A stretch of DNA of 64,000 nt from positions 248,001-312,000 of the forward strand of contig JADLZK010006507.1 in NCBI GenBank assembly GCA_015847255.1, read 5' to 3'. Under the pieces are notes generated by a model that was given only the letters and a program-made list of their open reading frames with translations, had not been told where the DNA came from and ran no database searches. Position 1 is the stretch's first letter. Every line of letters starts with the position of its first letter. Shown one piece after another: positions 56,061 to 64,000 of the stretch. The DNA is from Hyparrhenia diplandra (lineage: Eukaryota; Streptophyta; Magnoliopsida; Poales; Poaceae). The translations under genes were made by a program, and so were the position numbers.

Positions 56061-56651
56061 GGTTCGAATGGATAGAAAATGTCGCCAAGGCTAATGTGAC
56101 GTGATTTGTATTAAAAAATCAATTAACTATGTGGCTTTCCCTTGTGGGGTATTTCCTAGTATTGATTTTGTTTCTATGTTTTCAGATCTTTTTATCTAGT
56201 TTTTGGTTTTCTCAAAACCTTATCACTATCGGTTCTAAAGCTGGTAATAATGACCCCCCTCCTCCTCATTGCTGTTTGGGTTGCGCCAGTTCACAGGGCG
56301 TAGCCACGTAGATGGCTGTGGGTGCCCAGACACCCATAAAAAAAATTGAAAATTTACTTTTAAGATCAGATTTTCACCATTATTCCAGATAAAATTTTAA
56401 ATCTATAAGAGCAAGGCACCCCCACAATATTCCTCTAGCTTCGCCCCTGGCAGTTCATAGTGATTGTTTACTGTATGTTGACATCATGGTAAATGCAAGT
56501 GCAAATAGCTCTGATTTAAAAGATTGATATGTTATTGTATTGTTTTATTATATGCTAAAAGCTGGCATCTGTGATCGATTGCAACTGAGCATTGTATTGC
56601 CGCAGCACTTTTTCAAACAACACAGTCAAATGAACTATTTGGTACTCATGC
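56061..56651. other. Unassigned AT-rich DNA around a MITE
   Basis: Only the hAT-type insertion at 56294-56449 is recognised. A 60-codon open frame (56129-56311) is hydrophobic from T-rich composition and runs into the MITE, so it is not called. Confidence 0.45.
56294..56449. mobile_element. hAT-type MITE, 156 bp
   Basis: Imperfect terminal inverted repeats CAGGGCGTAGC and (inverted) CAGGGGCGAAGC. 8-bp flanking repeats CCAGTTCA (56286-56293) and GCAGTTCA (56450-56457) differ at one base. An 8-bp duplication and CAGGG-type ends fit the hAT superfamily. Non-coding. Confidence 0.7.
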
Positions 56652-57560
56652 AGCAGCATTGTCACACATCAGAGATCTTCATCTAACACAATGCTGAAGG
56701 GTCAAATTAAACCTCTCACCAGGTGGCCACTGGCTAGACACCACAGCTAATCACGATCAGGCCATGCTACGCATGTCTGGATTGGGAACCCAAGCAGTCG
56801 AGGGAATGAGCAGTGTTGCCACTTTGGTAAATCTACGCCACCATAAACAAACCAATATAACCAACCTGGTAAACTAATAAATACAATAATTATGGACACT
56901 GGTCACACCCTTTTAGTAATATTATCCTAACCTGTTTGGTTAAAGTACGTTCAATAAGTACCTTCTGTATTTTTATCCTTCAACTCTCTGGATGAACATC
57001 CCATACCTTTTCCATCAACCACAAGAATTTCTCATAAATGAGGCACAAATTACTTAAATGCCAGTCAGTAAACCTATAGGGGATGCCAACATAAATATGA
57101 CACCACACACTTCCTGATCCTATATATGCCTGCGTCTGCCACTCCACATTCACAACTTGATAGCACACCTCTTCTTTTTGTGACATATTATTGTGTTAGC
57201 ACGAACAAATAAGATGATGAGAGAGAACCGGAAAAGAAGAAGAAGCATGAGGCATGGGAGTGTGAGACATCAGGAAAGATGAACATTTTGATCTCTCGAG
57301 ACGGCACTGTCCATACAACAGTGGCACCTGGTGAGTTGGGTAACCTCGCACCGCAAGTTGTCGACAGGATATCACGTACACATCGGCGCTCTGCTACATC
57401 TGTGGCCGCTGCCTTTTGGCTTCTTCAATCTCGCCTGTGTATTTAACTTCGATGACAGAGTCGAACACACATCTATGTCCGGTAGAAGTGGCACACATTT
57501 GTTAATGTTTGTGGTATACAACATTCTGTTATTGACATATTGTAGAAAAATCTTTTAGAT
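56652..57560 (+). repeat. TATA-bearing array unit, copy 11
   Basis: Includes the upstream tandem block (56652-56880), 'ctggtcacacccttttagta' (56900), CATAAATA at 57090-57097 and 'gcatgaggcatgggagtgtg' (57245). It is closest to copies 9 and 13. Confidence 0.8.
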
Positions 57561-57876
57561 TGTTGGACACTTGAACAAAGTACAATACACATAATCCTTT
57601 GTTATAAAGAGGAATTATGATTGTTTTTTTAACTAACTTCATTTTAGAGAGTTTGAGAACGCAGTGAAAAAAAGGAAGCTAGTTAAGTTAACACTAACGT
57701 TAAGAGGGTCATCACTTGTAACAAATATACATTCATGCGCCCATTCATATTTCTAACCACCTCATCACGGGAGAATAGAAGTAGAAGCGCCGCCTTTCCT
57801 GGTTGGCGGAGACCATTTCTTTGTCATGCTCATGTGCATGCATTTGAGAATATCTCAGGGGATTTAATTTGGAAAT
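57561..57876 (+). repeat. Right-hand duplication P1 (left of LINE)
   Basis: Collinear with 61510-61850: 'ttgttataaagaggaattatga', 'acaaatatacattcatg', 'aaccacctcatcacgggaga' and 'gcatttgagaatatct'. Ends with the 13-bp LINE target site TTAATTTGGAAAT. Confidence 0.9.
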
Positions 57877-58983
57877 ATTTGGAAAACTGCAACCTTTTTG
57901 ATTCTAAGACTAAGGGGAGCTCACAATTTTGGCAAGGTTTACACAAAGTAAAGCACCTGTTTAAATGGGGAGCTATCTTCAGAATAGGGAATGGCTTACA
58001 TGCAGATTTTGGTAAGATTGCTGGATCTTGAAGGTTCCTTTATGTATTGCATATGGATCTATATAGGCTGACTAGGGATCCTGATTGTCTAGTAAGTGAT
58101 TGTTGGGACGAAGGGGAGTGGGGAGTTGACTTCAAAAGACCTCTATCTGTGGGGGAATTCAACAGATGGTTAGATCTCAAAGAGGTTTTAGAAAATGTGA
58201 CCTTAAATGAAAGTAATGATGAGGTCAGCTAGGAATTGGATAAATCTAAGAAATACACTACTAAGTCTCTCTACATATTTATTACGGATAGAGGGATGCC
58301 TAGTAGGGTGGCTGGGTATATTTCGAAAAGTAAGCTTCCATTAAAATAAGATTCTTTCTCTGGCAAGTTTTCAACAATAGGCTTGAGGTAGCGCAGGAAT
58401 TGGTTAAAAGGGGTGGAAGGGATCGGGTGACTGTTGTTTGGGAGATGGAACTGAATGTGTATGACATACTTTGTTTAGATGTCATATAGCTAGATTTGTT
58501 TGGGGACTAATAAAGGAAGTTTGACAGTTACAAGAATGCCCTACTTCACTTTCAGAGCTGACATATTATTGGACCTATGAAAGGGGGCCGCTACCCTCCA
58601 GAATCATTATATTTCTTTTCGCTTGCTTTGCATGGGCATTGTGGACTAACAGAAACAAAATGGCGATTGAGAAATCCTTCCCGAAATATTGTGTTTCGTG
58701 CTGTATCATTTATGCAGAAATGGGCAATTTTGCTTAAGGAACAAGACAGGAGCCATGTGATTGAGATCAAGCAGGAGATCCTAGAGTGGAGCAAGAAATT
58801 TTCGCCAATGAGTCTTTTCTGTTCGGATATTATAGAACTTTGGTTTGTAATTGCCTGTTCTTGTTTCCGTTTGCTGTATTGAGCTTTCATTTGTAGCTGG
58901 TATACCCAGCAATAATCTAGATGACGTATTGAACATGCTGGCTTTCTTAAAAGCTGAGTTTTAGAACTCTTTTTAAAAAAAAA
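57877..58983 (+). mobile_element. 5'-truncated LINE (non-LTR retrotransposon)
   Basis: A 13-bp target-site duplication TTAATTTGGAAAT lies at 57864-57876 and 58984-58996, with an A-rich tail at 58975-58983. Paralogue P2 (61839-61851) has the site once. The + strand encodes the end of a LINE ORF2: 'GSSQFWQGLHKVKHLFKWGA' and 'FRIGNG' (about 57918-57990), then the zf-RVT-like stretch with 'FKRPLSVGEFNRWLDLKEVL' (58130-58190) and 'KYTTKSLY' (58252). Stops at 58030 and 58230 and frameshifts disable it. Endonuclease and reverse-transcriptase cores are missing through 5' truncation. Confidence 0.92.
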
Positions 58984-59739
58984 TTAATTTGGAAATAAGA
59001 GTCACATGCATAAAAAAACATTAACAGTTTATGGTAATCGTATTATATCAAATTTAGTGTAACATAGTAATAAGATTTGCCACATCCGATAGATCACATG
59101 TACACCGATTAGATCTTGAATTTTTTATATACATTTTCTTATTTATCATACTTTACCAAATTAAAATTAAACAAATATATATTTCACTTGCTATAACCAT
59201 CCAATCTAATTAAATGAGCGACTCACTTTTGTATGGGAATCAAAGTTTTAAATCTCTGGCTATAGCTGCAGGACAATATTAAAGCTAAGATATTTAATTT
59301 TTTGTGCTAAGAAATGAAATGAGCTATTAACCAGAGTATCCTAAATATAACCGCTAAATATGCCTACAAATCTCTGCTAAAATCTTCCTGGGCCTAGAAA
59401 ATGAGCCAGCAGCGCAACAGCCAAAGCCCACTCACTCCAATCCCACATTCCCACGTCTCTTCCACAGCCATGGGCCGCGGTTTCTGCTTCGGATCTGAAG
59501 AAGCACAGTTCTTGGTCTTCCCATACCTTTCATGTTATGTGTGCTTTTTCTAATTTCTTTGTAAAAACAACTAAATGGTTTAGCTGCAGCAATCTCTAGC
59601 TATAGCTGCACTTAGCTGTTGAGGAGGACAACAGCTAAGAGGCTTAGCCAGCGATTTAAAACATGGATGGGAATACCATAACAAAGCCCTCTTGTAAATT
59701 GTTGTCCTGTGAGACACTGTAAATAAATAAAGTAATATA
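58984..59739 (+). repeat. Right-hand duplication P1 (right of LINE) and flank
   Basis: 58984-59455 is collinear with 61839-62336, sharing 'gtcacatgcataaaa', 'tgggaatcaaagttttaaat' and 'ataaccgctaaatatgccta'. P2 has about 27 bp more near 62233-62260. 59456-59739 has no partner in P2, because an LTR element enters there, and no gene. Confidence 0.85.
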
Positions 59740-60360
59740 TGGGCACTGGTCACAGCCTTTTTTAGTAGTATCCCGACCTGTTTGATCAAAGTATTTAAGT
59801 AAGTACTACCACATGTATTTTTACCATTCTATCCCTTTTGATGATAGCCCATATCTTTTCAACCTCCACAAAATTTTTCGGCTGATATGTTAGGCACAAA
59901 TTAATTACATACCTATCAATAGAACCTATATATAGGGATGCCACTATATATGTGGCACCACACACACTTGCCTATATACACGCAACACTGTCTCTGCACA
60001 AGCCACACACGACTAACACAGCCTCTCCTTTGAGATGATGAGAGAGAACTGGAAAAACGAGATGATGAGAGAGATCCAGAGAAAAATAAAGAAAAACATG
60101 AGGCATAGGAATTTGAGAGATCAGGAAAGGGACACATGCAGACTTGTAGTCATGTACATCTAGCATAGCTATTTTACGCACGGTGCCAACGGTTCACCAA
60201 CATCCTGGCTGCCGCCAGTTCTCTCAGATCAACCGCTCTGGTAGCCTGTCCAGTCGCTGTACAGTGTGCAAGCAAACAACACTGCTTTGGTAATTGGTGC
60301 ATGACACTTTGATGGCAGACGTTACCTCTGTTGCTGAAACTGACAACATAAGGTGATGCA
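59740..60360 (+). repeat. TATA-bearing array unit, copy 12
   Basis: The core has changed to TATATA (59945-59950). The palindromic flanks 'gccac..gtggc' and 'catgaggcataggaatttga' (60097) are kept. 'gtacagtgtgcaagcaaaca' lies near 60259. Confidence 0.7.
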
Positions 60361-60829
60361 AACATCATCGTGATTGAAAATACGTATTAGTGTTATTAAT
60401 GCTGTTAATCAAGGAATGGATTATTTCTAACTGATGTGCCCAATGGTGCCGACGACTTTCACACGGGGCTTCCTGCGCAGATTGATCCGGATTGGAAAGT
60501 GAATCACACGAAGCAAACGAATGCATGGAAATGGATAATCATGAATCACACAAGTATGAAGCTACAGAATAGTGTGTGTGTACGTAAGGAACGGATCTGG
60601 CCCAAGGAGTACTCACGCACGCATACATGAAAGTGGCCATGGACCTCGCCCAGAAGGTCCCCTGGCCAGAGTTGGTGGCTCAGCTGGAGCCATGGCAGCC
60701 GCCGTCGCCCAGCCGCGGGTGCATCTGGTAGCGAGGTGGGTCCCGAGATCACGATGATGCGGAGGGTGGGCCAGGAGATGACGCAGGAGCCGGCGTTCCA
60801 GGGCAACGCGGCGGAAGATGTTACCTTCT
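60361..60829. other. Unassigned DNA, GC-rich at the right
   Basis: 60560-60820 is GC-rich with mutually overlapping open frames on both strands (+60572-60757, -60842-60546) and no motif I recognise. It has no counterpart in the other array copies and could be a captured fragment. Confidence 0.35.
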
Positions 60830-61565
60830 GTATTTCTATCATTCAATCTCTCTTAATGGACATACCATATCTTTCCAACCACCACAGACATTTCTTATAA
60901 ATGAGGCACAAATAAGTGGCAGACACAGGCATATTCATCTCTCTTGATGAACATCCCATATCTTTTCCAACAACCGCAAAAAGATTCTCACCACTTAGGA
61001 ACAAATTACTTACCTGCCAATCAATATAACCTATTGGGATGCCAGCATAAATATTACACCACACACTTGCTGATCCTATTTATGTATATGCCTGTGTCTG
61101 CCACTCCATACACCACATAGCATGCCTCTTCTTTTAGCAGCATATTATTGTGGTAGCACAAACAAATAAGATGATGAGAGAGAACTGGAAAAGAAGAAGA
61201 AGCATGAGGCATGGGAGTGTGAGACATCAGGAAAGAGGAACATTTTGATCTCTCGAGACGGCACTGTCGACCATTCAACAGTGGTACCAGATGGCTTCGG
61301 TCGCGCTGCAAGGTGTCTGACAAGATATCACGTACACATCGAGCTCTCTGCTACATCTGCCGCTACAGTTTGTCTTCTTCAATCTCGCCACTAGTGTCTT
61401 CAACTTCGATGACAGAGTCCAACACACATCTACTTCTGCACATACATCTATGTCTGGTAGAAGTGTGGCACACGTTTGATGTTTGTGGTATGCAACATTC
61501 TGTTATTGACATATTGTAGAAAAATCTTTTAGATTGTTGGACACTTAAAGAAAGTATAATACGCA
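60830..61565 (+). repeat. TATA-bearing array unit, copy 13
   Basis: CATAAATA at 61046-61053. Its leader is partly duplicated: 'cataccatatctttccaac' (60860) and 'catcccatatcttttccaac' (60951). 'gcatgaggcatgggagtgtg' lies at about 61201. Confidence 0.8.
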
Positions 61566-62336
61566 TATTACTTTGTTATAAAGAGGAATTATGACTGCTT
61601 TTTAACTAATAACTTCATTTTAGAGAGTTTGAAAACGCAGTTAAAAAAGGAAGCTAGTTAAATTAACACTAATGTTAAGAGGGTCATTACTTGTAACAAA
61701 TATACATTCATGAGTCCATTCATATTTCTAACCACCTCATCACGGGAGAATAGAAGTTGAAGGGCGGCCTTTCCTTGTTGTTGCGTAGACCGTTTCTTTG
61801 TCATGCTCATGCATGCATTTGAGAATATCTGGGGGCATTTAATTTGGAAACAAAAGTCACATGCATAAAAAACATTAGCAGTTTATGGTAATCATATTAT
61901 ATCAAATTTAGTGTAACAAAGTAATTAGATTTCCCACATCCCATAGATCACATGTCCACAAATTAGATCTTGAAAATTTGTTTTTATATGAATATAAATT
62001 TTCTTATTTATCATACTTTACCAAACTAAAATTAAACAAATATATATCTCACTTGCTATAACCATCCAATCTAATTAAATGAATGACTCACGTTTGTATG
62101 GGAATCAAAGTTTTAAATCTCAGGATAGCTGCTGGACAAGATTAAAGCTAAGATATTTATTTTTTTGCGCTAAGAAATGAAACCAGCTATTATCGGTATC
62201 CTAGATATAACCGCTAAATATGCCTACAAATCACTGGCTAGCCCCTGTTTTAGCAACAACTAAAATCTTCCTAGGCCTACAAAATGAGCCAGTGGCCCAA
62301 CAGCCAAGCCCACTCCACTCCAATCCCACATTCCCG
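61566..62336 (+). repeat. Right-hand duplication P2
   Basis: Counterpart of 57600-57876 plus 58984-59455, without the LINE. It ends at TCCCG (62332-62336), where the minus-strand LTR begins. P1 continues there with 'acgtctcttcc'. Confidence 0.9.
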
Positions 62337-62941
62337 TGTCGATTCGGCTAGATTGGGCGGAATTGACACTTGAATTGGGGGAATCGGGGAAGGAGAGATG
62401 GAGGTCGGCGTTGGTGGTGGTGGCGGCGATCGGCGGCGGCTGCCCGCCAGCGGGGCGGGCGGGCGCGGCGGCGCAGCTTCCGCGGGGCGCGTGATGTGGC
62501 GAGTGGCGGCGCGCTGGCGGCAGGAGGAGGGGGGGCGGCGTGGGGAGGAGGAGGAGCAAGAGATTGGGATAAAATTTCTTTATTTGCTTGTTACCCTGAA
62601 AGATTACAGACCCCTTACTTATATAGCCCGACTATTGGGACTTGTATCTCAAGCAATCTCTCTAAAGGTTTCCTTATAGATTGGAATACCTTTTACAAGC
62701 ATGTCCTATTTATTTATTTCCTAATAAGGGTCTCCCTTATAGAAGAGATAACCCCTTGCACACCAAAAACGCCTAAGGATAATCCTAGATAATTTCCTCC
62801 TTTTTTTCTCGGATTAGTTGCGAGAAGAATCCGCGGAAGGGAGGGAGACGGCGGCGGGGCGCGTGCGTGCCGGGGGGGTGGCGCCGGCGCCCTCGATCCC
62901 GTCCGGCCCATCCTTCTGGGCCCTATCTCTGGATCATGACA
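62337..62941 (-). repeat. 3' LTR of a minus-strand LTR retrotransposon
   Basis: On the - strand it starts TGTCATGATCC directly after a purine tract AAGGGGGAGA (62942-62951 on +) and ends CGAATCGACA. TG...CA ends share TGTC/GACA. A - strand TATA box lies at 62618-62625 and an AATAAA-like signal near 62575-62585. The left edge coincides with the break in homology to P1, which supports an insertion boundary. The matching 5' LTR would lie beyond the window. Confidence 0.65.
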
Positions 62942-64000
62942 TCTCCCCCTTCTCCGACCGGCGCGTCCTCGCGTTGGATGAAAGTCCATTCGGTGACGCC
63001 ACGGAGGGGATCGGCCGCCCTGGAAGGATGAGCTCGACTGCAGCAAAGCATAAGGCGACCCTGCACCGGGTTCCTGAGGATCATGTTCTCCCTGGTTCGC
63101 TTGGGGTCGAACTCAAGAAGGTAGTGAAGGTTGCCGATGTAGCCGTGATAGATGTAGCGATGAACCGTACAGCCCTGCTGCGAAGCTGTCTGACGACGGG
63201 CTGCCAGCAGGAGCTCCCTTGGAACGCCCACATCGAGGTCTTTGGTGCACCACGTCGCGAGGGGGCCTCCAGAACAAGAAACGCTCATTGGGTGGAGCGT
63301 GGATGAAGAGCGGAAGTAGACGCCAGATAGTGATGTCCCGACGAGTAGGAGGAGTAGCAGCCAAGTTCAACATCGTACCGTACATGAAGGAGCCGACGTC
63401 GAAGAGGGAGGGCGATAGCTGGTGCGTGGCCCTCTACGGATCGTAGCCGTGTGGACGTTGTCGACTGGTGAGGAAGAGGCGATCCATGCCGCCGAGGAAG
63501 ACGACGACAGCGGGGGCCGACGTGGTGGCGCCCGTAATATATGCCGCCCAAGAGGATGGCGGTTGGTGCAGCTGAAGTTGGCTCCGCCGTGTAGGCTCCC
63601 AAGGCGAGAAAGTTCATCCTGCGAACTCCGCCCTGAAGCAAGGCCTCCAAAGAAGTCCGGCAGCGGTGGAAGGAGGCCGGAAGGTAGAAGTGACCGTCGA
63701 AGGGAGTAGGACCGTCCTCGAGCATCAAGCCGAGCAAGCGTCACCCGTGGTGACGTCGAGGGCGATGCGGCGTAGGTGCTGATCCTCCAAAGTAGCTTGG
63801 CGTAGCTGGACGAAGACTCCCATTGATGTGTCGTAGAAGTCCCCGAGGCGTCGCGATGCCTCGAACGTTTCCCAAGCCGAGGCGCAGCGCGTACGGATGC
63901 CGGCGAAGATGCTCGACCGGAGGAGGCCATGGGCCGTGGGCGCCGCTACCGAGGTGGTGGAGCCGAGGTGAACGTGGACTGGCGACCCTCACGGTAGTAT
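62942..64000 (-). pseudogene. Internal region of the minus-strand LTR element, unknown protein
   Basis: GC-rich throughout, with long overlapping - strand open frames (63930-63367, 63737-63285, 63385-63113, 63288-62923) that look like one coding region broken by shifts. Readable pieces include 'FEASRRLGDFYDTSMGV' in a forward-consistent frame and 'NFLALGAYTAEPTSAAP' followed by 'TAILLGGIYYGRHHV'. None matches gag, protease, integrase, reverse transcriptase or RNase H as I know them. Next to the 3' LTR one expects the end of pol or an extra ORF, so this may be a captured host sequence or an additional ORF. The region is cut by the window edge. Confidence 0.4.

Overview
This looks like a stretch of nuclear DNA from a grass, probably Oryza or a close relative. 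That is inferred from the transposon types present (a CACTA element with tnp2 and Ptta/En/Spm genes, a Tekay-type solo LTR, a 9-bp-TSD Mutator element, a Helitron, short-LTR copia elements, LINE tails) and from GC-rich, rice-like captured sequence. I found no intact host protein gene, tRNA or rRNA. The coding-like material is almost all transposon-derived and broken by frameshifts and stops.

The background is an old tandem and segmental array. A unit with a conserved TATA-like core (ccagtataaatatggc and variants) and a downstream 'ggaatttgagac..c.ggaaagaggca' block recurs at least 13 times, always on the + strand, from 1.8 kb to 61.5 kb. Larger paralogous blocks link 5.7-25.1 kb with 48.5-50.5 kb, 27.9-28.9 kb with 36.2-42.9 kb, 54.5-55.6 kb with 56.6-57.4 kb, and 57.4-59.45 kb with 61.4-62.3 kb.

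Mobile elements are inserted into that background. Many have exact ends because the paralogous block keeps an empty site. From left to right: LINE tails (413-547, 618-735, 1380-1700); a poly(A) retroposon (2144-2941); a 300-bp solo LTR (3301-3600); a 3.8-kb Tekay-like solo LTR (6383-10167, TSD CACTA); a 12.7-kb CACTA element (10664-23363, TSD TTC); an 849-bp MULE (23531-24379, TSD ATAATTATT); a 2.5-kb minus-strand Helitron (30421-32919); a 2.1-kb minus-strand poly(A) retroposon (33030-35123); two Ty1/copia elements with both LTRs (37095-42719, TSD AGATG; 43401-48346, TSD ACAGG); a small CACTA-like element (54804-55126); a hAT-type MITE (56294-56449); a 5'-truncated LINE (57877-58983); and the 3' LTR of a minus-strand LTR element running off the right edge (62337-64000).

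The elements act only as themselves. CACTA carried a transposase and an accessory gene, both now decayed. The copia elements carried gag-pol, also decayed. The open question is the repeated TATA-bearing unit, which matches no family I recognise and may be a transcribed non-coding or small-ORF family. All boundaries and comparisons were made by eye.
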